A stretch of DNA of 64,000 bases from Bacteroides luti (lineage in GTDB: Bacteria; Bacteroidota; Bacteroidia; Bacteroidales; Bacteroidaceae), in NCBI RefSeq assembly GCF_900128905.1, contig NZ_FQTV01000005.1, positions 62,001 to 126,000 of the forward strand, given 5' to 3'. The translations under genes and the position numbers were made by a program. This document shows positions 16,979 to 26,041 of the stretch, piece after piece. The first letter of the stretch is position 1; every line of letters begins with the position of its first letter. A model generated the notes under the pieces. That model was not told the DNA's origin and ran no database searches. It was given only the letters and a program-made list of their open reading frames with translations.

Positions 16979-17692
16979 CTATGCATTAACTTGTCCAGTT
17001 AAAAGCCTTACGAACTCACTCATCCCCTCAGAAGCAACCTTACGGATTACATGAATGTGATGATGATTGGTATTTACTGTTACCTCATTAGGATCGACAA
17101 GGTATACCGGAGTTTTAAAAGGAACATAGTTTAATAGACCTGCAGCCGGATATACATTCAAAGAAGTGCCTATTATCAGAAAGATATCGGCTTCCTGAAC
17201 ATATTGGATGGCTTCATCTATTTTAGGAACAGCTTCACCGTACCAAACAATATAAGGCCTGTATTGCGATCCATCAGGAGCTAAGTCTCCAACTTTTATA
17301 TTATATTCTTCTGGAGATAATTCCTTTACGTATCTTTGATCATAAGGAGAATAAGAAGAGCACACTTTTGTTAGTTCTCCATGAAGATGAATCACTCTTG
17401 TACTTCCTGCACGCTCATGAAGATCGTCTATATTCTGAGTAACGACAGTTACATTAAATTCCTTTTCCAGCTCGGCAATCAGTTTATGTCCCTTATTAGG
17501 TAATGAAGTGAGCAATTGGCGGCGCATATCATTATAAAAATTCAGTACTAATTCCGGATCCGAAGCATATCCTTCAGGAGTGGCAACCTGTTCAATCGGA
17601 TATTTGCCCCACAGCCCGTTAGCGCCTCTAAATGTGCTACCACCGCTTTCAACACTTATCCCTGCACCCGATAAAACAACTAGTTTTTTCAT
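16979..17692 (-). CDS. cobB: NAD-dependent protein deacylase (sirtuin)
   Basis: This 237-residue Sir2 protein removes acyl groups from lysines using NAD+. It has GAGISVESGGSTFRGANGLW for NAD binding, TQNIDDLHERAGS, and the catalytic His in VIHLHGEL. The four-Cys zinc ribbon is degenerate; only one Cys (KVCSSY) is seen there. It is transcribed away from the FKBP genes. Confidence 0.92.
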   Translation of the reverse strand: MKKLVVLSGAGISVESGGSTFRGANGLWGKYPIEQVATPEGYASDPELVLNFYNDMRRQLLTSLPNKGHKLIAELEKEFNVTVVTQNIDDLHERAGSTRVIHLHGELTKVCSSYSPYDQRYVKELSPEEYNIKVGDLAPDGSQYRPYIVWYGEAVPKIDEAIQYVQEADIFLIIGTSLNVYPAAGLLNYVPFKTPVYLVDPNEVTVNTNHHHIHVIRKVASEGMSEFVRLLTGQVNA

Positions 17693-17773
17693 AAAAGTAC
17701 CCTCCTATTTAAACGTTTTTACAAAAATAATAAAAATAAAAGCATAAAAGAAGATTCATTCAAATAAAACTCT

Positions 17774-17781
17774 TATTTTTG
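17774..17781 (+). promoter_or_regulatory. Bacteroides-type -7 box upstream of FKBP gene
   Basis: TATTTTTG matches the TAnnTTTG box and lies 74 bases before the FKBP start at 17856. No clear -33 TTTG is seen. Confidence 0.35.
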
Positions 17782-17855
17782 TGTGCTACTTTGTAAGCTT
17801 TTGACTGTTAGTCAGGTTTAACAAAGAGCCTATTGATAACACTTATAATTTAAGA

Positions 17856-18440
17856 ATGGATAAATTTAGTTATGCTATCGGCTTAGGTATAGGCCAAAAC
17901 CTTCTGAGCATGGGCGCTCAAAACATCAATGTTGATGACTTTGCTAATGCTATAAAAGCAGTTCTGAATAACGAAGAACCAGCAATGTCCCACACAGAAG
18001 CCCGAGAAATTGTTAACAAATATTTTGCTGAGCTTGAGAACAAGATGAATGCTACCAATATTGAAATAGGAGCTTCATTCCTTGAAGAAAACAAGAAAAA
18101 AGACAATGTAATAACATTGCCTAGCGGATTGCAATACGAGGTTCTTACAGAAGGCACTGGAAAAAAAGCACAAGCAACAGATCAGGTAAAATGCCATTAC
18201 GAAGGAACATTAATTGATGGTACCTTATTTGATAGCTCAATAAAGAGAGGCGAACCTGCCGTATTTGGTGTTAACCAGGTTATCCCAGGATGGGTAGAAG
18301 CTCTACAATTAATGCCGGAAGGTTCTAAATGGAGACTTTATATTCCTTCAGATTTAGCTTATGGAGCTCGTGGAGCCGGAGAAATGATTCCTCCTCACAG
18401 CACATTAATCTTTGATGTTGAATTAATTCAAGTTTTATAA
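17856..18440 (+). CDS. FKBP-type peptidyl-prolyl cis-trans isomerase
   Basis: The 194-residue FkpA/Mip-like protein has an N-terminal helical dimerisation part and a C-terminal FKBP fold (VKCHYEGTLIDGTLFDSS, FGVNQVIPGWVEALQLMPEGSKW, YGARGAG, LIFDVELIQV). It lacks an obvious signal peptide, so it may be cytoplasmic, unlike its neighbour. The gap to the second FKBP gene is 19 bases, indicating an operon. Confidence 0.92.
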   Translation: MDKFSYAIGLGIGQNLLSMGAQNINVDDFANAIKAVLNNEEPAMSHTEAREIVNKYFAELENKMNATNIEIGASFLEENKKKDNVITLPSGLQYEVLTEGTGKKAQATDQVKCHYEGTLIDGTLFDSSIKRGEPAVFGVNQVIPGWVEALQLMPEGSKWRLYIPSDLAYGARGAGEMIPPHSTLIFDVELIQVL

Positions 18441-18459
18441 TAAACACTTTAAAAGCAAA

Positions 18460-19326
18460 ATGAAAAAAGTTAGTATTTTTATGGCTATTGCTGCAGCAGC
18501 AACTCTTGCTTCTTGTACAGGTAAAGGCCCAAAAGCAGATCTTAAGACAGACATCGACTCTTTGTCTTATTCTATTGGTATGAGCCAGACTCAAGGTTTA
18601 AAAGATTACTTAGTACAAAGAGTAGAGATGGATACTGCCTATATGGATGAATTCATCAAAGGATTAAATGAAGGTGTTAAAGAAACTAGTAAGAAAAAAG
18701 ACGCTTACTATGCTGGTCTTCAGATTGGTCAACAAATCAAGAATCAAATGATCAAAGGTGTCAACAAAGAATTGTTCGGAGCAGATTCGACTAAAACAAT
18801 CAGTGTTGATAACTTCATGGCTGGTTTCGTTGCAGGAACTTTGGGCAAAAACCAAAAGATGACAATGCAACAAGCTCAGGAATACACTCAGAAGAACATG
18901 GAAGCTATTAAGGCAAAATCAATGGAAAAAGCTTACGGTGCAAACAAAAAAGCCGGTGAAGATTTCCTTGCTGCCAACAAAGCAAAACCAGGTGTTGTAA
19001 CAACAGCTAGCGGACTTCAATACAAAATTGTAAAGGCTGGTACTGGAGCAATTCCTTCAGATACTTCTAAAGTAAAAGTTAACTATAAAGGTACTTTAAT
19101 TGACGGAACAGAATTTGACAGTTCTTACAAACGTAAAGAACCTGCAACATTTGTTGCTAATCAGGTAATCAAAGGATGGACAGAAGCATTGAAATTAATG
19201 CCTGTTGGTTCAAAATGGATTATCTATGTTCCTCAGAATCTTGCTTATGGTTCAAGAGACGCAGGTCAAATCAAACCATTCTCAACTCTTGTATTTGAAG
19301 TTGAATTGCTAGAAATTGTTAAGTAA
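18460..19326 (+). CDS. FKBP-type peptidyl-prolyl isomerase, lipoprotein
   Basis: The 288-residue protein starts with a lipoprotein signal (AAATLASC) and has an FkpA-type N-terminal domain and a C-terminal FKBP domain (KVNYKGTLIDGTEFDSSYKR, VIKGWTEALKLMPVGSKW, YGSRDAGQ). It should assist folding of secreted proteins in the periplasm. It is paralogous to the preceding gene and shares its operon; a strong terminator follows. Confidence 0.92.
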   Translation: MKKVSIFMAIAAAATLASCTGKGPKADLKTDIDSLSYSIGMSQTQGLKDYLVQRVEMDTAYMDEFIKGLNEGVKETSKKKDAYYAGLQIGQQIKNQMIKGVNKELFGADSTKTISVDNFMAGFVAGTLGKNQKMTMQQAQEYTQKNMEAIKAKSMEKAYGANKKAGEDFLAANKAKPGVVTTASGLQYKIVKAGTGAIPSDTSKVKVNYKGTLIDGTEFDSSYKRKEPATFVANQVIKGWTEALKLMPVGSKWIIYVPQNLAYGSRDAGQIKPFSTLVFEVELLEIVK

Positions 19327-19349
19327 TTAACACGCAAATATATTAGCGA

Positions 19350-19381
19350 GGGATGTTCTTTCAGAACATCCCTTTTTCTTT
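19350..19381 (+). terminator. rho-independent terminator after the FKBP operon
   Basis: GGGATGTTCT and AGAACATCCC (19350-19359 and 19363-19372) form a 10-bp stem with a TTC loop, followed by TTTTTCTTTTT. Confidence 0.9.
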
Positions 19382-19462
19382 TTCATATCGTAAAAAACGG
19401 ATAATTAGAAAGTGAGTTTTGATTTTTCTTAGATAATTGATAGGTAAATTAAAATATTTATC

Positions 19463-19470
19463 TATATTTG
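19463..19470 (+). promoter_or_regulatory. Bacteroides-type -7 box upstream of the Lrp gene
   Basis: TATATTTG matches TAnnTTTG exactly, 42 bases before the start at 19513. Confidence 0.45.
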
Positions 19471-19512
19471 CTTACTATTTGATACAAATAGAGAACTTAT
19501 TAATCAATTTAT

Positions 19513-19992
19513 ATGGAAAAGATAGACAATCTTGACAGACAGATTCTGGAGATAATCTCACAGAATGCTCGTATTCCTTTTAAAGATGTCGCTGCAGAAT
19601 GTGGCGTTTCACGCGCGGCCATTCATCAGCGTGTGCAACGATTGATAGATCTGGGTGTTATTGTCGGATCTGGATATCACGTAAACCCAAAAAGCTTAGG
19701 CTACAGAACTTGTACTTATGTAGGAATCAAGCTTGAAAAGGGTTCTATGTATAAAAATGTAGTAGCTCAGCTAGAAAAGATTCCAGAAGTTGTAGAATGT
19801 CATTTCACAACCGGTCCTTACACAATGCTTACCAAAGTATATGCATGCGACAATGAGCACTTAATGGAACTGCTGAATTCTAAAATGCAGGAAATTCCAG
19901 GCGTTACCGCTACTGAAACATTGATTTCACTGGAACAAAGTATTAAAAAAGAAATTCCAATCAAAATACAAAAGAACCTAGCGGATGATTGA
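19513..19992 (+). CDS. Lrp/AsnC family transcriptional regulator
   Basis: This 159-residue protein has an N-terminal winged HTH (DNLDRQILEIISQNARIPFKDVA, RAAIHQRVQRLIDLGVI) and a C-terminal RAM/AsnC ligand-binding domain. It is likely an amino-acid-responsive regulator, but the targets cannot be told from the sequence. Its 3' end overlaps the DUF4491 gene by 8 bases. Confidence 0.92.
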   Translation: MEKIDNLDRQILEIISQNARIPFKDVAAECGVSRAAIHQRVQRLIDLGVIVGSGYHVNPKSLGYRTCTYVGIKLEKGSMYKNVVAQLEKIPEVVECHFTTGPYTMLTKVYACDNEHLMELLNSKMQEIPGVTATETLISLEQSIKKEIPIKIQKNLADD

Positions 19993-20299
19993 ATTGCTTA
20001 ATTCATACCATCTTACAGGACTTGTAATTGGCATTTGTACTTTCCTTATAATCGGACTCTTTCATCCCGTTGTGGTTAAAGCTGAGTATTACTGGGGAAC
20101 AAAATGCTGGTGGATATTCCTGTTATTAGGGATTGTTGGTGTTATTGCCTCTTTCTCTACTGAAGATATATTTCTTTCTTCGTTATCAGGTGTATTTGCA
20201 TTCTCTTCTTTCTGGACCATAAAAGAGGTTTTTGAACAGGAAGAAAGGGTAAAAAAAGGATGGTTTCCGAAAAACCCAAAACGAACATACAAATTCTAA
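19985..20299 (+). CDS. DUF4491 family small membrane protein
   Basis: The 104-residue protein has three membrane segments and the characteristic C-terminus (KEVFEQEERVKKGWFPKNPKR) of DUF4491, a Bacteroidetes family of unknown function. It overlaps the Lrp gene by 8 bases, so the two are translationally coupled. A terminator follows directly. Confidence 0.85.
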   Translation: MIELLNSYHLTGLVIGICTFLIIGLFHPVVVKAEYYWGTKCWWIFLLLGIVGVIASFSTEDIFLSSLSGVFAFSSFWTIKEVFEQEERVKKGWFPKNPKRTYKF

Positions 20300-20331
20300 G
20301 AAAGGATGCCTTATGGCATCCTTTCTTTTTA
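20300..20331 (+). terminator. rho-independent terminator after DUF4491 gene
   Basis: GAAAGGATGCC and GGCATCCTTTC (20300-20310 and 20315-20325) form an 11-bp stem with a TTAT loop and a T tract. It can also serve the convergent DUF3667 gene. Confidence 0.9.
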
Positions 20332-20334
20332 TAA

Positions 20335-21186
20335 TCAGCAAAGGCCTGTGAGATGGCCTAATCCTTGTCCCGCAAAAGCGATAAGTATTGCTATCAGAAC
20401 TCCCATAATCACATAGATCAAAAGAAAAGGGAAATACAGCAGATAGGTATAAACTGTTCTTTTGATTGTTTTTCTGATGCCTCCTTCAAACAAATGATAA
20501 AAGAAGTACAATGTTACCAAAAAGTAAACTATCCAGGTAATATTCTCCCAACCGGATAAATAAGAAGAACCTTTCAACAAAAGTTCAAACGGCATAAAGA
20601 GGATTGAAATAACAATATATAAACTGGACAGATAAGCACCACCAAAAAGATATTCCACGAAATTATAATTGTATGCTCCTGCTTTCCGAAAAGCAATCTT
20701 AGTAGCCAGAATAAACGGAGGAATAATAAAGATATTTATGAAAGCATAATTCTCCGACAGGTGGTTTATTATATACTCCAGCATATTAATAAAAGTCTTG
20801 TTCAGCTGGAAAGGTGTTCCATCACCTAGCGCGATTCTAAAAATTCCATCGGAATGCTTTGCACCAGCTTTCACGGTTTCAACAACTTCGGGAGCTAACC
20901 AATGATGAAGAAGACCATAAATTGCAGAAAGAATAATAAGCAGAGGGAAGGGCTGGAAATATTTAACTCGCTTACAATTTATATAATTCAGCACCAGCTC
21001 TCCCGGATTAATAAACAGCATTTTTATGGTATAAAAGAAACCTTTATCTACATGGAGGAATCCATGCATCAATGTTTCCACCAATGATTTATAAGTTAAT
21101 CTGTCTGCGCTGGCTTTCTGACCACAATTATTGCAGAATTTACCTTCGAACTCGTTACCGCAGTTCTTACATGTTAATTGAGACAT
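20335..21186 (-). CDS. DUF3667 family membrane protein with N-terminal zinc ribbon
   Basis: The 283-residue protein starts with a CxxC...CxxC ribbon (CKNCGNEFEGKFCNNCGQ) followed by the DUF3667 segment (LVETLMHGFLHVDKGFFYTIKMLFINPGELVLNYINCKRVKYFQPF) and five membrane segments. The function is unknown. It is a single gene converging on the Lrp/DUF4491 unit. Confidence 0.85.
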   Translation of the reverse strand: MSQLTCKNCGNEFEGKFCNNCGQKASADRLTYKSLVETLMHGFLHVDKGFFYTIKMLFINPGELVLNYINCKRVKYFQPFPLLIILSAIYGLLHHWLAPEVVETVKAGAKHSDGIFRIALGDGTPFQLNKTFINMLEYIINHLSENYAFINIFIIPPFILATKIAFRKAGAYNYNFVEYLFGGAYLSSLYIVISILFMPFELLLKGSSYLSGWENITWIVYFLVTLYFFYHLFEGGIRKTIKRTVYTYLLYFPFLLIYVIMGVLIAILIAFAGQGLGHLTGLC

Positions 21187-21248
21187 TCTTATGCTTGTTA
21201 AAATTAAGCCACAAAAATATCAAATTTTATTTAATTCTATTGCTTTCT

Positions 21249-22310
21249 TTAATAATACTCCTTACAATTTAGTTTTCCCCTTAAAACTCCTAAAGCATTA
21301 AAGGCCAATGCTTCCATCTCGTCTTCACCGGGAAACACATAAACCGGGGCAATAAAAGCAATATATTCCTTAAGTTTATTAATGCAATAATCATTGTAAG
21401 AAATACCTCCGGTAAGAAGAATTGCATCTATCTTCCCGTGAAGTACTACGCTCATGGCACCAATCTCTTTGGCAATATTATAAATCATGGATTTCAGCAC
21501 AAGCTCGGCCCTTGCATCTCCTTCATTGATTCTTTTAACCACATTCTGTGCATCAGTTGTTCCCAAATGAGCCATCAATCCGCCCCTACCGGTAATCATC
21601 TTTTTAATCTCTTCCTGGGTATAATCACCACTAAAGCAAAGATCAACCAATTGTCGGGCAGGAAGAGTTCCAGCTCTTTCTGGTGAAAACGGACCACTGC
21701 CTTCAAGGGCATTATTTACATCAATAACCCTTCCCTGACGGTGAGCAGCCACGGAAATTCCTCCACCTAAATGGGCTACTATCAAATCCAGCTCTTCGTA
21801 CTTCTTATTAACGGAACGAGCATATTTACGAGCTATTGCCTTATGATTAAGAGCATGAAAAACAGACTTACGCATCATTAATGGAGAGCCCGACAGGCGA
21901 GCAACATCTTCCAGTTCGTCTACAACTACAGGATCGGCAATGTACGCTTTGCAACCAGGGATAAGAAGAGCAATATCTTCGGCCAGTAGTCCGCCAAGAT
22001 TACATGCATGTTGCATGGTAGCATTCCGAAGATCATTCTTCATAGCCTCATTCACCTCATATACACCGCTGGCAATTGGCTTAAGTAATCCGCCACGGCC
22101 AACAATTGCGGCAAAATCTGAAAAGAGGTTTTCTTTTTTAAGCTCATCAATAATCAATTCCTTTCGGTAATCGTACTGGGAAAGGATTGTAGGAAAATGA
22201 GACAGAGCCTCGGGTGAATGATAGAATGTTGTTACAAAAAGACGGTTTTCGTTATCGTACACTGCTATTTTTGTAGAAGTGGAACCGGGATTAATCGCAA
22301 GAATTCTCAT
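21249..22310 (-). CDS. buk: butyrate kinase
   Basis: The 353-residue acetokinase-family enzyme converts butyryl phosphate and ADP to butyrate and ATP. It has MRILAINPGSTSTKIAVY (ATP-binding start), VGRGGLL, HLGGGISV and a sugar-kinase-like fold, and is closer in length to Buk than to acetate kinase. It follows ptb by 3 bases. In Bacteroidetes this pair may also act on branched-chain acyl phosphates, so butyrate output is not certain. Confidence 0.9.
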   Translation of the reverse strand: MRILAINPGSTSTKIAVYDNENRLFVTTFYHSPEALSHFPTILSQYDYRKELIIDELKKENLFSDFAAIVGRGGLLKPIASGVYEVNEAMKNDLRNATMQHACNLGGLLAEDIALLIPGCKAYIADPVVVDELEDVARLSGSPLMMRKSVFHALNHKAIARKYARSVNKKYEELDLIVAHLGGGISVAAHRQGRVIDVNNALEGSGPFSPERAGTLPARQLVDLCFSGDYTQEEIKKMITGRGGLMAHLGTTDAQNVVKRINEGDARAELVLKSMIYNIAKEIGAMSVVLHGKIDAILLTGGISYNDYCINKLKEYIAFIAPVYVFPGEDEMEALAFNALGVLRGKLNCKEYY

Positions 22311-22313
22311 AAA

Positions 22314-23228
22314 TTAGTCTTTGTTACATGTAAGGCAAGCCATAGCAATACTATAATACTTTGAGAGTCCACAATCGCTTCTGGAAGGCAATACTACAGG
22401 ACAAACCGGACCTTGAAGCAATCCGGCCATAGTAGCATTTGCAAAAAGAGAAACACCCTTATAGAAAGCATTTCCAGATTCAATATTAGGAAAGATCAGC
22501 ACATCGGCTTCTCCATCTATAGGGGAAGCAATTCCTTTTATATCCCCACTCGCCTTTTCGCAAGAGGTTCTTACATCAAGCGGTCCGTCAATAATAACAT
22601 CTCCAAACTCTCCGGCTTCTGCCAGCTCCACTATATTCACATAATCGAGCGAATGAGGAAACTTGGCACTTACCTTTTCAGTGCAATGAATCAAAGAGAT
22701 TCTGGGCTGTTCAATACCAAAGCTGTGACATGTATGGATAGCATACCAAATCATTTCAATACGCTGTTGTAAAGTGGGACGGGGAATAACTGCCGCATCC
22801 GAGAAAAACAGCAGTTTATCGTATGTAGGTATCTGCATAACAGACAGGTGAGTAAGCACTTTACCCTGAGGCAACAAGCCCTTTTCTTTGTCTAATATGG
22901 CACGCAATAGATTATCCGTATTGATAATTCCCTTCATCAGAATATCTGCACCACCTTCGCGAACAATCCGTACGGCTTCACGTGCTGCTTCATCAGAATC
23001 TTCTATGTGAATAATCTTCACATACTCAGGATACTTCTTCAAAGCCTGATACTTATCAAGGATGGAAGAATCTCCGATCATAAGAAGTTCGGCTATTCCC
23101 TCTTCAACTGCTCGCGTAATTGCATACTCTGTATTAGGATCGTTTGCACAAACCACAGCAATCCGCTTACGCTTCTTCAGCGTCATTAAATGAGCTGTCA
23201 ATTGATCAAAACTTTTAATTGGTTCCAT
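22314..23228 (-). CDS. ptb: phosphate butyryltransferase
   Basis: This 304-residue Pta-family enzyme exchanges CoA of butyryl-CoA for phosphate, supplying Buk. It has the PTA/PTB fold, with DILMKGIINTDNLLRAILDKEKGLL and the C-terminal FANATMAGLLQGPVCPVVLPSRSD. It forms a two-gene operon with buk, with only a 3-base gap. Confidence 0.9.
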   Translation of the reverse strand: MEPIKSFDQLTAHLMTLKKRKRIAVVCANDPNTEYAITRAVEEGIAELLMIGDSSILDKYQALKKYPEYVKIIHIEDSDEAAREAVRIVREGGADILMKGIINTDNLLRAILDKEKGLLPQGKVLTHLSVMQIPTYDKLLFFSDAAVIPRPTLQQRIEMIWYAIHTCHSFGIEQPRISLIHCTEKVSAKFPHSLDYVNIVELAEAGEFGDVIIDGPLDVRTSCEKASGDIKGIASPIDGEADVLIFPNIESGNAFYKGVSLFANATMAGLLQGPVCPVVLPSRSDCGLSKYYSIAMACLTCNKD

Positions 23229-23556
23229 AGTCCTGTGATTTTTAGCAAATATGCAAAAAAAGATTGATATTTGTACTACTTATCCCAAAATATCAATCAA
23301 AAAGAAAGTTTAGTTTGAGTATTCGTCCATAAAGAGCCCTCTTTAATAACAATATGATACTTTTAGAATGCTTAAATCATTAAAAAGTATATCTTTTTAA
23401 AAGGCACTAAAGCAAATTACAAAATAGTGTAGAGCAAATAATATTAAAGTGTACGGCTTTTTAGATTTTGGTCTACAATAAATTAAAAAGTATTGAGGAA
23501 TAAACCACTTAGCTTTCACTATTTCCGGCATAGAATAATCTATAATAAAATTTTAG

Positions 23557-23570
23557 TGTACATTTGTACA
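23557..23570 (+). promoter_or_regulatory. promoter -7 box flanked by two TGTACA hexamers
   Basis: TACATTTG (23559-23566) matches TAnnTTTG, 16 bases before the ldcA start. It overlaps TGTACA at 23557-23562 and a second at 23565-23570. The rest of the 353-base gap (23229-23581) between ptb and ldcA is AT-rich; I see nothing else in it. Confidence 0.4.
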
Positions 23571-23581
23571 AAAAGAAATAT

Positions 23582-24490
23582 ATGAGAACTATTCAATTTC
23601 CACCTTATCTGCAGGAAGGAGATAGGGTTACAATAATATCGCCGGCCGGCAAAATAGACAAGAACTTTCTAAAGGATGCCAAAAAGACTCTTGAGTCCTG
23701 GGGATTGGAAGTAGTAATTAGTAAGCACGCCGCAGGAGAAGCCGGAAGGTTTTCGGGATCTGTAAAGCAACGTACTGCCGACCTTCAGTCGGCAATGGAT
23801 GATGAAAGTACAAAAGCAATTCTTTGCAGCCGTGGTGGCTACGGAGCTATTCATCTTATCGATCAGATAGACTTTACCAAGTTCCGCGAAAATCCGAAGT
23901 GGTTACTGGGGTACAGTGACATCACTCTGCTTCACGAACTGCTCCAATACAATGGTTTTGCTTCGGTACATTCGCCAATGGCAAGACACCTTTCTGTAGA
24001 ACCTAAAGACGATGTTTGCTCTTTACATCTGAAGAATTTACTGTTCGGAGAATTACCCACCTACCAGTCTCCTAAACATAAACTAAATATTAAGGGAACT
24101 GCAAAAGGAACTCTCCGGGGTGGCAATCTCTCAGTTTTGTACGGGCTCAGAGGAACTCCTTACGATTTTCCGGCAGAAGGAACAATCCTTTTTATAGAAG
24201 ATATCGGAGAAAGGCCTTATCATATAGACCGGATGATGAATAACCTGAAACTTGGGGGCGTTCTGGAAAAACTTTCGGGTTTGATTGTAGGACAGTTTAC
24301 CGAATACGAGGAAGACCTTTCAATAGGCAAAGAGGTGTACGAAATGATTGCCGACATGGTGAAACCATACGGCTACCCTGTATGCTTTAATTTCCCTGTT
24401 GGCCACGTGGTTAATAATGTGCCACTTATCTGCGGTTGCGAAACAGAACTAACGGTTGGAAACAACGGTGCTGAATTAATATTCAAATAG
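23582..24490 (+). CDS. LD-carboxypeptidase
   Basis: The 302-residue S66-family peptidase removes the terminal D-Ala from the tetrapeptide of recycled muropeptides. It has the nucleophile motif AILCSRGGYGAIHLI, the SDITLL segment and the later GGNLSVLYGLRGTPYD and ILFIEDIGERPYHIDRMM regions that carry the catalytic Glu and His. ATG 23582 is chosen over an upstream TTG because the family starts here and the promoter box is directly upstream. Confidence 0.9.
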   Translation: MRTIQFPPYLQEGDRVTIISPAGKIDKNFLKDAKKTLESWGLEVVISKHAAGEAGRFSGSVKQRTADLQSAMDDESTKAILCSRGGYGAIHLIDQIDFTKFRENPKWLLGYSDITLLHELLQYNGFASVHSPMARHLSVEPKDDVCSLHLKNLLFGELPTYQSPKHKLNIKGTAKGTLRGGNLSVLYGLRGTPYDFPAEGTILFIEDIGERPYHIDRMMNNLKLGGVLEKLSGLIVGQFTEYEEDLSIGKEVYEMIADMVKPYGYPVCFNFPVGHVVNNVPLICGCETELTVGNNGAELIFK

Positions 24491-24557
24491 TTATAGTCAA
24501 TCCGTTGAATTTTGTGAAATCTACATAGGAAATGAAATTAATCTCCCGAAAGATTTG

Positions 24558-24565
24558 TACTTTTG
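24558..24565 (+). promoter_or_regulatory. Bacteroides-type -7 box upstream of the M28 gene
   Basis: TACTTTTG matches TAnnTTTG and lies 30 bases before the start at 24596. Confidence 0.4.
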
Positions 24566-24595
24566 GAGCCGAAAAAATAAAGTAACACAAGAAGA

Positions 24596-25594
24596 ATGAA
24601 AAGAAATTATTTCATACTTGTCACTGCAGCCCTTCTGTTTGGCTGCGCATCATGCGGTAACAGCAATAAATCTGCCATGAATCAAACAGAGGAAACAACA
24701 GTTGTAAAGGCACCGGATTTTGATGCAGACAGCGCCTATAATTACGTACAGGCACAGGTTGATTTTGGTCCACGAGTACCAAATACCAAACAACACGTGG
24801 CTTGTGGAGAATATCTTGCAAAGAAACTTGCATCAACGGGTGCAAAAGTCATAGACCAATATGCCGATCTGACTGCTTACGACGGAACAATCCTGAAAAG
24901 CCGAAACATCATAGGATCCTTTAATCCTGAGACAAAGAAGCGTGTACTTCTTTTTGCTCACTGGGATACACGCCCATGGGCCGACCAGGATAAAGATGAA
25001 TCAAAGCATCACACTCCTATTCTTGGAGCCAACGACGGTGCCAGCGGTATTGGTGTATTACTTGAAATTGCACGCCAGTTAGGTAAAAAGGCCCCTTCAA
25101 TTGGCGTGGACATCATTTTCTTTGATGCCGAAGATTACGGAACACCCGAATTTTATAAAGGAGAACATAAAGAGGAAAGCTGGTGTCTGGGAACACAATA
25201 CTGGGCAAACAATCCACATGTAGAAGGATATAATGCACGTTTTGGTATTCTTCTCGATATGGTGGGAGGCAAAGGCGCTACATTCTATAAAGAAGCTTAC
25301 TCAAGCGAGTTTGCTAAATCTACAGTAAAGAAAGTATGGGACAAAGCCAACTCTATGGGATACGCAAGTTATTTCATCAATCAGGATGGCGGATATGTAA
25401 CAGACGATCATTTGTTTGTAAACAGGATTGCAAAGATACCAAGCATCGATATTATTCCTACCGACTTAAGTACTCCTGATGGAGGTTTCGGTTATTTCTG
25501 GCATACAACAGATGATAATATGAGTAATATAGATCGTTCAACACTCAAAGCTGTGGGACAAACAGTACTTGAGGTTGTATATAATGAAAAATAA
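24596..25594 (+). CDS. M28-family lipoprotein, glutaminyl cyclase-like
   Basis: This 332-residue protein has a lipoprotein signal (LLFGC, Cys near 17) and an M28-type zinc fold: HWDTRPWAD, GANDGASG, FFDAEDYG and a late HTTDD. These residues bind the metal in both M28 aminopeptidases and glutaminyl-peptide cyclotransferases. The layout fits the cyclase-like branch found in Bacteroidetes, acting in the periplasm on N-terminal glutamine. Peptidase activity cannot be excluded. Confidence 0.85.
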   Translation: MKRNYFILVTAALLFGCASCGNSNKSAMNQTEETTVVKAPDFDADSAYNYVQAQVDFGPRVPNTKQHVACGEYLAKKLASTGAKVIDQYADLTAYDGTILKSRNIIGSFNPETKKRVLLFAHWDTRPWADQDKDESKHHTPILGANDGASGIGVLLEIARQLGKKAPSIGVDIIFFDAEDYGTPEFYKGEHKEESWCLGTQYWANNPHVEGYNARFGILLDMVGGKGATFYKEAYSSEFAKSTVKKVWDKANSMGYASYFINQDGGYVTDDHLFVNRIAKIPSIDIIPTDLSTPDGGFGYFWHTTDDNMSNIDRSTLKAVGQTVLEVVYNEK

Positions 25595-25615
25595 ATTTAG
25601 AAAAAACAGATAAAT

Positions 25616-26041
25616 ATGACCATTAATGAATTACAAGATCAAGTCATTGAAGAATTTAGTGACTTCGATGACTGGATGGACAAATATCAATTATTGATTG
25701 ACCTGGGAAATGAGCAGGAACCACTCGAAGAACAATATAAAACAGAACAAAACCTTATTGAAGGCTGCCAAAGCCGCGTTTGGCTTCAGGCTGATATGGT
25801 AGACGGGAAACTGATGTTTAAAGCCGAGAGCGATGCGCTGATAGTGAAAGGAATTATTGCTTTGCTTATAAAGGTAGTATCAGACCATACACCAGATGAG
25901 ATATTGGACAGTGAACTCTATTTCATTGATAAGATAGGATTAAAAGAACACTTATCACCAACAAGGAGCAACGGATTGCTTTCCATGGTGAAACAGATGA
26001 GAATGTATGCGTTAGCATTCAAAACAAAAGGAGGAAACTAA
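25616..26041 (+). CDS. sufE: SufE family Fe-S cluster assembly protein
   Basis: The 141-residue protein accepts sulfur from SufS cysteine desulfurase. The reactive Cys lies in LIEGCQSRVWL, as in SufE. It begins 21 bases after the M28 gene. Its stop overlaps the convergent HMA-like gene by 4 bases. Confidence 0.9.
   Translation: MTINELQDQVIEEFSDFDDWMDKYQLLIDLGNEQEPLEEQYKTEQNLIEGCQSRVWLQADMVDGKLMFKAESDALIVKGIIALLIKVVSDHTPDEILDSELYFIDKIGLKEHLSPTRSNGLLSMVKQMRMYALAFKTKGGN

Noticed and set aside
17856..19326. Tandem FKBP genes as something unusual
   Set aside because: Paired FkpA-type isomerases are common in Bacteroidetes.
22655..22680. TGGCAC-like -24 element inside ptb
   Set aside because: It lies within a coding region on the antisense strand with no gene to serve.
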